Positions 1 through 9,239 of a DNA stretch of 64,000 bases are shown piece by piece. Numbering within the stretch: the stretch's first letter is position 1; every line of letters starts with the position of its first letter. The notes beneath the pieces were generated by a model. It had not been told where the DNA came from. It did not search any database and saw only the letters and a list, made by a program, of their open reading frames with translations. Origin of the DNA: Leptospira saintgironsiae (GTDB lineage Bacteria; Spirochaetota; Leptospiria; Leptospirales; Leptospiraceae); contig NZ_NPDR01000004.1 in the NCBI RefSeq assembly GCF_002811765.1, positions 248,001 to 312,000 of the forward strand, read 5' to 3'. A program made the position numbers and the translations under genes.

Positions 1-2
1 CT

Positions 3-554
3 TTTGAGAGAAAAGAAGTCCGCAATTTTAAAGGAATCACAACCTCTTTGGATGTGTTTCCTACAATTTTGTCTGTTGTAGGAACTCCTACAGATCCTAA
101 ACTTTCACTTAGGGGAAAAGATCTGACCAAACTTCCCAAGGGAGATACTTGGGCAGAGGATCGTTTTGTGTATTCTGAGACCGGGATTTGGTTTTCGGAT
201 AGAGGAGATCATTTTTTTCAGAAGGATAGGATCCATTATCCGAATATTCTCGAATTGCATACGATCGATCCGAATGACGGAAATAGTGTGACTGTTTCAG
301 ATCCCTATGCAAAAGAGACTGTTCTTTTCTCCAAGCATAGAATGCTTCAAACCAGGACTAAAAAACTGATCTATGTTCCGAGTCCTGGCGGCGTTTTATA
401 TACCTGCTACGATCGAATTTCTGATCCGTGGAATACAAAACCTCTCCCTGCTTCTTATTGTGGGGATTTACAACGTAAGTTGGAGCTCCTACTGATCAGT
501 TCCGGGAAATGGAAGAAGGCAGGAGACTATTTTCTGCCGAAAACCGAACCTTGA
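3..554 (+). CDS. Sulfatase-family protein, C-terminal fragment
   Basis: The reading frame is open from the window edge, so only about the last 183 residues are present. The segment DVFPTILSVVG followed by LRGKDL matches the C-terminal part of alkaline-phosphatase-fold sulfatases, where a DVxPTLLxLxG stretch precedes a GxSL-like strand. The catalytic CxPxR region would lie upstream of the window, so activity cannot be judged. It could equally be a phosphoglycerol or phosphoethanolamine transferase of the same fold. The codons for VGTPT (77-92) form a 16-bp palindrome that also occurs as a dispersed box elsewhere in the window. carB follows after 70 bp on the same strand. Confidence 0.6.
   Translation, partial: FERKEVRNFKGITTSLDVFPTILSVVGTPTDPKLSLRGKDLTKLPKGDTWAEDRFVYSETGIWFSDRGDHFFQKDRIHYPNILELHTIDPNDGNSVTVSDPYAKETVLFSKHRMLQTRTKKLIYVPSPGGVLYTCYDRISDPWNTKPLPASYCGDLQRKLELLLISSGKWKKAGDYFLPKTEP
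77..92. repeat. Palindromic box inside sulfatase coding region
   Basis: tgtaggaactcctaca: 7-bp arms around a central ac. It is the same box as at 5301, 7504 and at the left ends of the 149-bp elements. Here it is translated in frame as part of VVGTPTD. It may be chance codon use or a box that landed in a tolerant loop. Confidence 0.6.
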
Positions 555-624
555 TTGAACTGTTTTTTCTTTCTTGTTCGGAAAGACTTGAAGTACAGGC
601 CAGAATAAAAATCCTGGAAATAAT

Positions 625-3600
625 ATGCCCAAAAGGGAAGATCTCCGCTCCGTTCTGATCCTGGGATCCGGGCCGATCGTTATCGGCCAAGCCTGCGAAT
701 TCGACTATTCCGGCACCCAGGCCGCCAAAGCACTTCGAGAAAAAGGAATTCGAGTTATTCTTCTCAATTCCAATCCTGCTACTATTATGACTGATCCAGA
801 TCTTGCGGATGCCACTTATGTGGAACCCCTGACTGTCGCGGTCGTCCAAAAAATTTTGGAAAAAGAAAAGCCGAATGCGATCCTACCTACTGTAGGAGGT
901 CAAACAGCATTAAACCTTGCATTGGCCTGCCATAACGCTGGATTATTAGAAAAATATAATGTAGAACTCATCGGCGCTAAAATAGACGCGATCAAAAAAG
1001 CAGAAGATAGAGAACTTTTCAAAAAAGCAATGGAGAAGATCGGGGTTAAAGTTCCTCGTTCCGGTCTCGTGACGAATCTGAAAGAAGCGGCCGAGGTCAA
1101 GGCTCAGATCGGACTTCCTCTCATCGTAAGACCTGCATTCACTCTGGGAGGAACCGGAGGAGGGATCGCTTACGACGAAGAAACCTTCGACGAAGTGGTC
1201 GGCAAAGGTCTCAAGGCTTCTCCAATTAGCCAAGTATTATTAGAGCAATCCGTTTTGGGTTGGAAAGAATTCGAGTTAGAGGTCATGAGAGACCTTGCTG
1301 ATAACGTAGTGATCATTTGTTCTATTGAGAATATAGATCCTATGGGAGTTCATACTGGTGACTCGATCACAGTAGCTCCTCAACAAACACTTTCCGATAA
1401 GGAATATCAAAATTTAAGAGATATGTCCATCAGTATCATCCGAGAGATCGGAGTGGAAACTGGTGGGTCCAATATCCAATTCGCAGTAAATCCGGCAGAC
1501 GGCGATGTGATCGTGATCGAGATGAACCCTCGTGTTTCTAGATCTTCCGCGCTTGCTTCCAAAGCTACAGGATTCCCGATCGCAAAGATCGCTGCGTTAC
1601 TCTCTATTGGATACTCCTTGGATGAGATCAAAAACGATATTACAAGAGTTACTCCTGCTTCTTTCGAACCATCTATTGACTATGTGGTGACTAAGATCCC
1701 TAGGTTTGCTTTCGAGAAGTTCCCTGGAACAGATGATACTTTGGGAGTCCAGATGAAAGCCGTGGGAGAAGCCATGGCGATAGGCCGAACTTTCAAAGAA
1801 AGTTTCCAAAAAGCAATGCGCTCCCTGGAAATCGATAGATTCGGTTTTGGCTCAGATGGAAATTTTGCTGAGTTAGTTGAATTCCATACACTAACTACTC
1901 CTCAAAGAAAAGAAAGGATAGATTCGCTCTTACGCAGACCGAATGATAAAAGGATCTTCTATGTTAAAAAAGCATTAGAAGAAGGTTATAGTGTAGAACA
2001 GATCCATAATCTTTGCAAAATAGATCCTTGGTTCTTATATCAATTCGAAGATCTACAGAATTTAGAAAAAGAATTTATACAAAAAGGAAATTCTGTTTTA
2101 GGGAAACTGAAAAAAGCGGGATTCTCCAATAGACAGTTAGCTTTCCTTGCTAAAAAAGCAGAAATAGAAAAGATACTTTCTACTTCGCAAACTCCTGATA
2201 AGAAAAAAGCAGAAATAGGTTCTGTCCTCAAAAAAGAAGAAAAGAATCTGGAAGAAATATTAGAATCTTCTAAAATAGAACCAATCTATAAGAGGATCGA
2301 TACCTGCGCCGGTGAGTTTGAGGCTTATACTCCTTATTTCTATTCTTCTTACGATGAAGAAGATGAAACAAACGTAACCTCTAATAAATCAGTAATCATT
2401 TTGGGTGGCGGACCTAACAGGATTGGGCAAGGGATCGAGTTCGATTATTGTTGCTGTCACGCTTCCTTTGCTTTGCAAGATCTGGGAGTGGAATCCATCA
2501 TGGTGAATTCCAACCCGGAAACAGTTTCTACTGACTATGATACTTCTGACAGATTATACTTCGAACCTCTGACCTTAGAAGATGTAATACAGATCTATAA
2601 AAAAGAAAAGCCGGACGGAGTAATCATCCAGTTCGGTGGACAAACACCTCTTAAACTTGCAAAAGATCTAGAAAGTAGGGGAGTTCCAATTTTAGGAACA
2701 AGCCCTGATTCTATTGATAGAGCAGAAGATAGAAAACGTTTCGCAGAAGTATTAGAAAAACTGAAATTGATCTCTCCTAATAACGGAATTGCTACTTCTA
2801 TGGAAGAAGCAAGAAAGATCGCAAACAATATCACTTATCCGGTTCTTGTTCGCCCAAGTTATGTATTGGGTGGAAGAGCGATGCTTATTATCAACGAAGA
2901 AAAAGAGTTGGATAAGTATATGGAGAAGGCTGAAGAAATTTCAGAAGACAGACCTCTTCTTATAGATTCCTTCTTAGAAGACGCAGTAGAAGTGGATGTA
3001 GACGCGCTTTGCGATGGCAAAGATGTATTCATTGCTGGGATCATGGAACATATCGAAGAAGCAGGGATCCATTCCGGAGATTCTGCATGTGTTCTTCCTC
3101 CTCAGTCCTTGTCCAAAAAAGTATTGGATGATATCAGAAGCGCAACAAGAGCACTCGCATTAGAATTGCAAGTCAAGGGTCTAATCAATATCCAATACGC
3201 AGTTAAGGAAGAAGTTGTATATGTGATCGAGGTAAACCCTCGAGCTTCCAGAACGGTTCCTTTCGTATCTAAAGCTCTTGGCCATCCTATTGTGAAATAC
3301 GCTACTCGTATCATGATGGGAGAAACTTTAAAACAGCTCCCTCTTCCGAAAGAAATGGTATTCCCGACCATAAACGTGAAGGAAGCAGTATTACCTTTTA
3401 ATAAATTTCCTGGAGTAGATACAATCCTTGGACCTGAAATGAGATCCACAGGGGAGGTGATGGGGATCGCCGACACTGCGGGAGAAGCATTCTTAAAGTC
3501 CCAGTATATGGCTGGAGAGGAACTTCCTTCTCAGGGAACTGTATTCGTTTCTGTAAACGATAAGGACAAAAAGGATCTTTTAAAATATATCAAAGATCTT

Positions 3601-3936
3601 TCCGATCTTGGATTCATTTTGATCGCTACAGAAGGGACTCATAAGTTCTTATCCGAAAATGGAATACTATCTTCCAAGATCAATAAGGTGTATGATAATC
3701 AGTTCCCAACTGCATTGGATTATATCCGCGAAAACAAGATCCATCTTATACTGAATACACCTCTTAGTAGAGTGACCAGAGATGATAGTTTTGCGATCCG
3801 TCAGGCAGCGATCCGTTATAAGATCCCTTGTTTGACTACTGCGAGTGCAGCCAAAGCTTTAATCAAAGGAATGGTAGAGATGACTGATAAAGGTTTCACC
3901 ATTCGTTCTCTGCAAGAGATCCATAGTTCTAAGTAA
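625..3936 (+). CDS. carB: Carbamoyl-phosphate synthase large subunit
   Basis: 1103 residues, close to the roughly 1070 usual for CarB. It makes carbamoyl phosphate from bicarbonate, ATP and ammonia channelled from CarA, for pyrimidine and arginine synthesis. The protein opens with the typical [20 protein letters not shown] and contains two homologous ATP-grasp halves. The second starts near residue 590 with [22 protein letters not shown]-grasp metal-site segments [18 protein letters not shown] (first half) and [18 protein letters not shown] (second half) are intact. A C-terminal MGS-like allosteric domain begins near residue 970. A lysine/glutamate-rich linker at about 505-575 is somewhat longer than usual. 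The carA partner lies on the other strand about 47 kb away, so the two subunits are not co-transcribed. Confidence 0.98.
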   Translation: MPKREDLRSVLILGSGPIVIGQACEFDYSGTQAAKALREKGIRVILLNSNPATIMTDPDLADATYVEPLTVAVVQKILEKEKPNAILPTVGGQTALNLALACHNAGLLEKYNVELIGAKIDAIKKAEDRELFKKAMEKIGVKVPRSGLVTNLKEAAEVKAQIGLPLIVRPAFTLGGTGGGIAYDEETFDEVVGKGLKASPISQVLLEQSVLGWKEFELEVMRDLADNVVIICSIENIDPMGVHTGDSITVAPQQTLSDKEYQNLRDMSISIIREIGVETGGSNIQFAVNPADGDVIVIEMNPRVSRSSALASKATGFPIAKIAALLSIGYSLDEIKNDITRVTPASFEPSIDYVVTKIPRFAFEKFPGTDDTLGVQMKAVGEAMAIGRTFKESFQKAMRSLEIDRFGFGSDGNFAELVEFHTLTTPQRKERIDSLLRRPNDKRIFYVKKALEEGYSVEQIHNLCKIDPWFLYQFEDLQNLEKEFIQKGNSVLGKLKKAGFSNRQLAFLAKKAEIEKILSTSQTPDKKKAEIGSVLKKEEKNLEEILESSKIEPIYKRIDTCAGEFEAYTPYFYSSYDEEDETNVTSNKSVIILGGGPNRIGQGIEFDYCCCHASFALQDLGVESIMVNSNPETVSTDYDTSDRLYFEPLTLEDVIQIYKKEKPDGVIIQFGGQTPLKLAKDLESRGVPILGTSPDSIDRAEDRKRFAEVLEKLKLISPNNGIATSMEEARKIANNITYPVLVRPSYVLGGRAMLIINEEKELDKYMEKAEEISEDRPLLIDSFLEDAVEVDVDALCDGKDVFIAGIMEHIEEAGIHSGDSACVLPPQSLSKKVLDDIRSATRALALELQVKGLINIQYAVKEEVVYVIEVNPRASRTVPFVSKALGHPIVKYATRIMMGETLKQLPLPKEMVFPTINVKEAVLPFNKFPGVDTILGPEMRSTGEVMGIADTAGEAFLKSQYMAGEELPSQGTVFVSVNDKDKKDLLKYIKDLSDLGFILIATEGTHKFLSENGILSSKINKVYDNQFPTALDYIRENKIHLILNTPLSRVTRDDSFAIRQAAIRYKIPCLTTASAAKALIKGMVEMTDKGFTIRSLQEIHSSK

Positions 3937-3956
3937 ATCCAAAGTTAAGGCGGGCT

Positions 3957-4355
3957 TTACTCTAACTCTCCGCCTAAACTGGAACAATCTGCGCTTGCGG
4001 AATTTTTATCCCAAGGTGTAGGGCCTGTATTATAATATCTTTTTTCCAAAGCATATCCATTTACTAAACAGGCTGCAATACTTGTTTCTGAACAATGATC
4101 GATCGGATTCGAATTTGGAAGATAAAGAGCGCAAAGTCTTTTCACAGAAATAATTGTATTTACACCTAACACAGTACAGCTAGATGAATTCGGCGTATCG
4201 CATGCGATTGAATTTTGAGCCAAATCAATAAAAGGGTTAGGTGGCATACTGCAACATCCCGGCGAATCATTCGGGAAAGGTGCGGATAAATAAAAAAATA
4301 GTAAAAAGACCAAACCGAAAGGGAAAAAGATCGGTAAGAAACTTCTTCCATTCAT
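3957..4355 (-). CDS. Small secreted Cys-rich protein, paralogue of upstream neighbour
   Basis: 132 residues with a hydrophobic N-terminal segment (about residues 5-27) that looks like a signal peptide or anchor. About ten cysteines follow. The C-terminal third (RYYNTGPTPW, then SASADCSSLGGE) aligns with the end of the gene just upstream (YYYGNSWGSPEST, then HCETNLEG). The two therefore look like tandem duplicates. The start overlaps the stop of that gene by 4 bp (ATGA), indicating translational coupling. No function recognised; the family looks typical of Leptospira small exported proteins. It converges on carB with 20 bp between the stop codons. Confidence 0.7.
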   Translation of the reverse strand: MNGRSFLPIFFPFGLVFLLFFYLSAPFPNDSPGCCSMPPNPFIDLAQNSIACDTPNSSSCTVLGVNTIISVKRLCALYLPNSNPIDHCSETSIAACLVNGYALEKRYYNTGPTPWDKNSASADCSSLGGELE

Positions 4356-4774
4356 AAATTAGAATAAATCCCTTCAAGATTTGTTTCACAATGTTCTGTT
4401 GATTCGGGGCTTCCCCAAGAGTTTCCATAATAATATTTTAATCTGAAAATAGACGTTTCTTTTAGAAGGGAACATTCTGCAGATTTCGAGGATAAGTCAC
4501 AACTGACGCCATGTTGGTATTGGCCTCCTTGAAAATTACAGATACTTAAATGAGTCGATTCATTCGTTGCACTTTGAAATTCAATACAGTCGTTTTGTAA
4601 AATGCAAGATCCGGAAAAGGGAGGGGTTTGGGATATAAGTAGGGAGAGAATGGCGTTCTCAACCGGAGTCATTGGTTTTCCACCACAGGGTCCAGGACAT
4701 TCGCAGCCATTCGCAAAGAATAGTATTAATAGAAGCATTATGACTTTAGAATATAATTTCTTTCGGTTTCTCAT
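4352..4774 (-). CDS. Small putative lipoprotein
   Basis: 140 residues. The N terminus has basic residues (MRNRKKLYSK), a hydrophobic core LLLILFF and a lipobox ANGC, predicting cleavage before Cys24 and lipid attachment. The mature part has several cysteines and a C-terminal YYYGNSWG segment shared with the overlapping downstream gene. Function unknown. First gene of a two-gene minus-strand unit; its upstream region (4775-5102) is gene-free. Confidence 0.75.
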   Translation of the reverse strand: MRNRKKLYSKVIMLLLILFFANGCECPGPCGGKPMTPVENAILSLLISQTPPFSGSCILQNDCIEFQSATNESTHLSICNFQGGQYQHGVSCDLSSKSAECSLLKETSIFRLKYYYGNSWGSPESTEHCETNLEGIYSNL

Positions 4775-5102
4775 ATTTATTGAAAATACAATTTTTACGT
4801 TAAGTGTTCGTTTACGAGAGACAAGATGTTTTTACTGTAATTTTTTCTTTTCATACTTCTGTAATGAACTCCGAGTTTGCTTTATACAAATGAGATAAGA
4901 TGTAAGCATTTAATTTACATTTCTCACTTCGTTCCCGCGACAGCGAAATCGAAGCAGCGCGGCCTGAGCCAAGCGAACGGAGCCGCCAAACTTTTCTTAC
5001 TTTCATCAGTTTCTGGCATGTGAAGATTTTTGTCAATAATGAGACTCAAAATCAATTTGACAATTTACTTCTGCGAAAGATCGTAAGGGGAAAGAGGACA
5101 AA
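4775..5102. other. Intergenic region with GC-rich dispersed sequence
   Basis: 328 bp without a supportable gene. It probably holds the promoter of the minus-strand lipoprotein pair. A GC-rich patch at about 4930-4990 contrasts with its AT-rich surroundings. It contains a 19-bp stretch (4943-4961, gcgaaatcgaagcagcgcg) whose exact reverse complement recurs at 52133-52151 upstream of carA, so it looks like a fragment of a dispersed repeat. The short reading frame across it is not convincing. Confidence 0.5.
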
Positions 5103-5300
5103 ATGGAAGAATACTGCCGCCCGATCCGGATTTCTGAGAGAAACTACTTTATAGTGGATCTATGCGCCAATTGCGGACATGTGCATTTACACTTCGAAAA
5201 TGGATCGTTGAAAATGGACCTTCATAAGTTGGAGGACCTACATAAAACTGTTCAGGATGCTCATGCTTGGATTTTGGAAGAACTCGCAGGTTATAATTGA
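5103..5300 (+). CDS. Small conserved-looking protein with CxxC
   Basis: 65 residues, preceded by a good ribosome-binding stretch (aaggggaaagagg) 6-10 bp before ATG. The sequence has one CANCGHVHLHFENG segment: a Cys-x2-Cys pair followed by two His, suggesting a metal or zinc site, then a charged helix. No family recognised. The stop codon is immediately followed by a palindromic box at 5301. Size, RBS and composition make it a likely real gene, but its function is unknown. Confidence 0.6.
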   Translation: MEEYCRPIRISERNYFIVDLCANCGHVHLHFENGSLKMDLHKLEDLHKTVQDAHAWILEELAGYN

Positions 5301-5316
5301 TGTAGGAGTTCCTACA
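5301..5316. repeat. Solitary palindromic box
   Basis: tgtaggagttcctaca directly abuts the stop codon of the 65-residue gene. It is identical to the left boundary of the 149-bp elements at 49698 and 50764, but no core follows. A second perfect hairpin (gaaaatcc-gg-ggattttc, 5331-5348) lies just downstream without a T-run. Confidence 0.75.
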
Positions 5317-5442
5317 CCTTAACGCTCATCGAAAATCCGGGGATTTTCAATACGACATAATCCAATAAAGGAAGAAGATAATCTTATAATTCTATCAAGG
5401 AATCCACAGATCTTTCGATCCTTATACTGCAAGGGGCAAACT

Positions 5443-6921
5443 ATGCAGATCAGAACGGAAGGACCAGGCAGAGAAGAAGGATTTTCGCTATCGGCGGAAC
5501 CAAAGGTATCTAACGTTTCTGAAAAAACTTCCGCCCCTTCCGTAAGTTTTATGGACCTGATGAAGTCCATCCAGCTTCGCTCTCAAAAGGTTTTGGAAGA
5601 AGGGCAGAAGTCGGAGATCAAGGAAGAAAAATCTTCCGAAGTGGAAGAGTCCAAAGAACCTGAATTATTTGTAAGATCTGAAGAGGAAGATGTAGAAGAA
5701 ACCGACTCGGAAGAAGAGAATGAAAAATTAGTTCGTCTTTCTGAGAAGAAGGCCCAAAAGGCTGAACTAGCAGAAGCTGATTCTGAGCTGGATGAAGAGA
5801 TCGATACAGAATTAGAATCAGATGAATTAGATTCTCCTTTTATTACTCAGATGAGCGTGTTCTTGGCGGGACTCGAGGCAAAAAAAGAAAAAGAAGTCTC
5901 GGGTGCAGCAAACCAAGAAGAATCTGTATCATTTAAAAAAATCCAAAAACATTCCAAAGAAGAAGCTCCTAAGGCTGAACAAAAAGAAGAAGCAGGAAAT
6001 GTTTCCGTTTTAAAATCTAATCAGCCGGAAGAAAAACGTTCTGTTAAAGAAACCAAAAAAACTCCAGAGAAAGAAAGTCTGGATGAAGGTTTAAAAAGTT
6101 TGGAAGAAGCACGTAAATTTTCCAAACCTGCAAATGAAGAAAAAATTCTAACTGTATTAAAAGATTCTCATAAAGAAAATTTTATTCCTGAATCAGATAA
6201 TTGGAAGATCACCAGAGAGAAAAAACAAGAAACTCTTTCTATGGTTTCCAAAAACCAAGCAGCGAAGGCGGCTCAGGTAGAAGAAGCTTCTAAATCGGAT
6301 ACTTTCGGTAAAGGTTCCGGGAACCAAGACTTCTCCCAAAGAAACGGGAACGAGACCACATTTACTCTATTAAAAGCTGGCCTTGGGGTAGTGGAGAAAA
6401 ACCAAGAAGTTTCAGGACAAAATTCTAAACCTTCTAAAACAAATCCCGGATCTTCAATGGATCGTTCTCAAATGAAGGAAAACTTTCAGAGATTGGTTCA
6501 ATCAGCAAAATTGAATATTGTTGAGAATGGAAAATCGGAAGCAACTCTTAGATTAAATCCAAGAGAGTTAGGAAGAGTTTCCTTACGCATTACTGTAGAG
6601 GACGATAAGGTCCAGGGTAAAATTTTAGTAGAGTCGGATCAGGTTAGAAAATTATTCGCCGGCGATCTGGAACAACTTCGAAAAGATTTTAAAGAACAAG
6701 GATTGGATCTACAATCCTTAATAGTGGAATCTGAAGATTCATTACGCATGAGTTGGGATGGGCAAGATGCATCTCGCTTTTTTGACCAAGAAGGTTTTGG
6801 ATTTGAGGCCTCCGGTTTTTCGAATTCTTCTGATTTAGAAGAAGTTTCAGAAATGGACTCTATAGAAAATTCAGAATTCGCCGAAAAGAATACTGATAAA
6901 CGCTTAAACATTTTGGTTTAA
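5443..6921 (+). CDS. fliK: Flagellar hook-length control protein FliK
   Basis: 492 residues. The N-terminal two thirds are very rich in Glu, Lys and Ser and of low complexity, as expected for the flexible ruler part of FliK. The C-terminal domain (about residues 345-440) contains [20 protein letters not shown] and the following [12 protein letters not shown], the Flg_hook signature that switches export specificity when the hook is complete. An aagggg RBS lies 6 bp before ATG. It is followed after 10 bp by flgD and then flgE, the expected hook operon. In spirochaetes the filaments are periplasmic, but hook building is conserved. Assignment rests on the C-terminal domain plus context. Confidence 0.9.
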   Translation: MQIRTEGPGREEGFSLSAEPKVSNVSEKTSAPSVSFMDLMKSIQLRSQKVLEEGQKSEIKEEKSSEVEESKEPELFVRSEEEDVEETDSEEENEKLVRLSEKKAQKAELAEADSELDEEIDTELESDELDSPFITQMSVFLAGLEAKKEKEVSGAANQEESVSFKKIQKHSKEEAPKAEQKEEAGNVSVLKSNQPEEKRSVKETKKTPEKESLDEGLKSLEEARKFSKPANEEKILTVLKDSHKENFIPESDNWKITREKKQETLSMVSKNQAAKAAQVEEASKSDTFGKGSGNQDFSQRNGNETTFTLLKAGLGVVEKNQEVSGQNSKPSKTNPGSSMDRSQMKENFQRLVQSAKLNIVENGKSEATLRLNPRELGRVSLRITVEDDKVQGKILVESDQVRKLFAGDLEQLRKDFKEQGLDLQSLIVESEDSLRMSWDGQDASRFFDQEGFGFEASGFSNSSDLEEVSEMDSIENSEFAEKNTDKRLNILV

Positions 6922-6931
6922 GGAGAGGATC

Positions 6932-7657
6932 ATGCCTGAAGCAAGCGCAGTTTCTAATGAAGCTACACGTAGCCGTTATCTCGAAGGAGACAGAAGTTAC
7001 GATTTAAGGAAGCATTTTGATAAATTGGAGAAAGAAGAAAAGAGTGGTCTCCAAGGTATCGAGGTCCGTTCCACTGCGAAAGCATTAGGAAAAGATGATT
7101 TTCTAAAGCTGTTGATCACTCAACTTTCTTCTCAAGATCCTACCAATCCTGTTAAAGACCAAGACTTTATCGCACAGATGGCACAATTCTCTTCCTTAGA
7201 GCAGATGAATAATATCTCCCAAGGAATTGGTAAAATGACCAATCGCCAAAGTTTCTCTCTTGTAGGTAAGATCGTTTCTGGTCCTGATTTTGTGACTGGA
7301 GAGAATGTAGTGGGAACTGCAGGCGCACTATTCTTCGACGGAGACGGTAAGTCTTTCGTAAGAGTAAACGGTAGAACTGTAGAGATCGACGCAATCACTT
7401 TGATCACTGATCCCGCAATACTCAATCAACAAGAGGGACAAACTGGAGCACCTGCTCCGAAAACTGCAGGACCTACTGGAGCAGGATCTTCTCTTAATAC
7501 TCCTGTAGGAACTCCTACAACTCAACCTTCGCAATCAATGCAAACCCAACAATTCCAGAATACATTACAAAATCAGAATGATTCTAGTTTTGAAGAAACA
7601 AGTTCCGGAGCTCCAGGCTGGAGTTTTCCCGGAAAACCGAACGATAGCAATTATTAA
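6932..7657 (+). CDS. flgD: Flagellar hook capping/assembly protein FlgD
   Basis: 241 residues; an aggaga RBS precedes ATG. The FlgD N-terminal signature is clear at residues 52-95: [19 protein letters not shown], then [12 protein letters not shown]. This region caps the growing hook and lets FlgE subunits assemble. The central part (VGKIVSG to ITLIT) keeps the start of the usual core. After residue about 165 the protein becomes a Pro/Thr/Gln-rich low-complexity tail. A palindromic box (7504-7519) is translated there as VGTPT, suggesting the tail tolerates insertions. Confidence 0.93.
   Translation: MPEASAVSNEATRSRYLEGDRSYDLRKHFDKLEKEEKSGLQGIEVRSTAKALGKDDFLKLLITQLSSQDPTNPVKDQDFIAQMAQFSSLEQMNNISQGIGKMTNRQSFSLVGKIVSGPDFVTGENVVGTAGALFFDGDGKSFVRVNGRTVEIDAITLITDPAILNQQEGQTGAPAPKTAGPTGAGSSLNTPVGTPTTQPSQSMQTQQFQNTLQNQNDSSFEETSSGAPGWSFPGKPNDSNY
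7504..7519. repeat. Palindromic box inside flgD tail
   Basis: tgtaggaactcctaca, in frame within the low-complexity C-terminal tail of FlgD. Same box as at 77 and, as its reverse complement, 5301. Confidence 0.6.
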
Positions 7658-7687
7658 TTAAATAGAAAATTTCGAGGTATAAGCGCC

Positions 7688-9082
7688 ATGATGAGATCCC
7701 TTTATTCAGGAGTTTCCGGTTTAAAAAACCACCAAGTGCGGATGGACGTAATCGGTAACAATATTTCTAACGTGAACACTCACGGTTTTAAAACGGAGCG
7801 TGTTACTTTCCAGGATATGATCTCCCAAGAGTTAAGAGGAGCTTCCGAGCCTAAGGAAAATATCGGAGGGGTCAACCCTCAACAAGTTGGTCTTGGATCA
7901 TTGATCGCTGCGATCGATAAGATCATGACCCAAGGTTCTTTGCAAACTACTGGTAAGAACACTGACGTCGCGATTTCTGGAGAAGGTTTCTTTATCGTTA
8001 AAGACGGAGACAAACAATTCTATACCAGAGCTGGTGCGTTTAACTTAGATAAGAATGGTTATTATGTAAACCCTGCAAACGGGTTGAAGGTGCAAGGTTG
8101 GAATTCTCGCCTCGATGAAAAAGGGAATAAGTATATTAACTCCTCTGCATCTATTGAAGACATTGTAATCCCAGTTTATTCTAAAGAACCTGCAAGAGCT
8201 ACTTCCAAAGTGGATTTCAGATCCAACTTGAATTCTTCCGTGCAAGCTGTTCCGCCTGACGCCACTCCTGAAGAGATCACTGCAATGATCAATGATCCGG
8301 ATCCTAAGGCAAGAAGAGGACATGTAACTACTATCAAGGTTTTTGATGACCAAGGTGCCGAGAGAGAATTCAAAATGGAATTCTACAAAGTACGTGAGAA
8401 TACCTGGAAAGCAAGAACGTCATTAACTGATTCTACTCAACTTTCCGTGGATGTTGCTGCTACTGGTGGACAAAACATTCAAATGCCTGGATTAACCGAG
8501 CTTGAGTTCGGATTTACTCCTGATGGAAAGATCACATATGTTTCCGATGGAACAGATGTGATGAACACTGGAAAACTAAGCGCAAAAGTTTCTTTCAAAC
8601 TTCCTGGTAACCCGCAAGTTCAAAGTTTTGATCTTTCTTTAGGTGAGACTGGAATGGTAGACGGTATCACTCAATTCTCTTCTGACTTTACTACTAAAGC
8701 GGTAAAACAAGACGGATACACTATGGGATATCTGGAGTCTTTCTCCATTGATAATTCCGGAACTGTTACCGGTGTTTATTCCAACGGAATTAAACAACCT
8801 TTAGCAAGAATTGCAACTGCAGTTTTTAATAACCCGGCTGGTTTGGATAAGGCAGGGGATACAATGTTCGCATTCTCCAATAACTCAGGTGAACCTTTGA
8901 TCGGAGAAGCTGGTATTGCAGGTAGAGGAAAGATCAACGCAGGTCTATTAGAAATGTCAAATGTGGATCTTTCCGATCAGTTTACTGATATGATCGTTAC
9001 TCAAAGAGGTTTCCAAGCAAACTCCAGAACGATCACTACCACAGACCAAATGTTACAGGAAGTCCTGGGTCTGAAACGTTAA
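7688..9082 (+). CDS. flgE: Flagellar hook protein FlgE
   Basis: 464 residues. The N terminus has the axial-protein signature [20 protein letters not shown] followed by [12 protein letters not shown]. The C terminus has [20 protein letters not shown] with an [20 protein letters not shown] end. These two helices form the D0 core of the hook, with the variable D1/D2 between. Start is ATG at 7688 or the next codon (7691), with gaggt about 10 bp upstream. Spirochaetal FlgE self-crosslinks through lysinoalanine between a Cys and a Lys, but I see no Cys in this translation. Last gene of the fliK-flgD-flgE unit, followed by a strong terminator. Confidence 0.97.
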   Translation: MMRSLYSGVSGLKNHQVRMDVIGNNISNVNTHGFKTERVTFQDMISQELRGASEPKENIGGVNPQQVGLGSLIAAIDKIMTQGSLQTTGKNTDVAISGEGFFIVKDGDKQFYTRAGAFNLDKNGYYVNPANGLKVQGWNSRLDEKGNKYINSSASIEDIVIPVYSKEPARATSKVDFRSNLNSSVQAVPPDATPEEITAMINDPDPKARRGHVTTIKVFDDQGAEREFKMEFYKVRENTWKARTSLTDSTQLSVDVAATGGQNIQMPGLTELEFGFTPDGKITYVSDGTDVMNTGKLSAKVSFKLPGNPQVQSFDLSLGETGMVDGITQFSSDFTTKAVKQDGYTMGYLESFSIDNSGTVTGVYSNGIKQPLARIATAVFNNPAGLDKAGDTMFAFSNNSGEPLIGEAGIAGRGKINAGLLEMSNVDLSDQFTDMIVTQRGFQANSRTITTTDQMLQEVLGLKR

Positions 9083-9115
9083 TCGTTAACTTAGATCTCC
9101 TATTCATTTTGTTTG

Positions 9116-9150
9116 CGCCCGTGGGATTTTTTCCTTCGGGCGTTTTTCTT
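9116..9150 (+). terminator. Intrinsic terminator after flgE
   Basis: cgcccg (9116-9121) pairs with cgggcg (9137-9142); the interior adds a partial gga/tcc pairing. A run of T (9143-9147, then cttttg) follows directly. Placed 34 bp after the flgE stop. Confidence 0.85.
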
Positions 9151-9239
9151 TTGTAAGTTGGTTAAGAGTATATTTCCGATTGCAGTATCTATTTCTTCAA
9201 CTTAGCTTGTTTTTTTAGCTTATACCAGAGACTAACGCA

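Noticed and set aside
4602..4898. 98-residue plus-strand frame
   Set aside because: Antisense to the lipoprotein gene for its first half and AT-rich without protein character after that.
4851..5036. 61-residue minus-strand frame
   Set aside because: It covers the GC-rich repeat patch and has no convincing start; treated as intergenic.
5331..5348. Terminator after the 65-residue gene
   Set aside because: The hairpin gaaaatcc-gg-ggattttc is perfect but has no T-run on either side.
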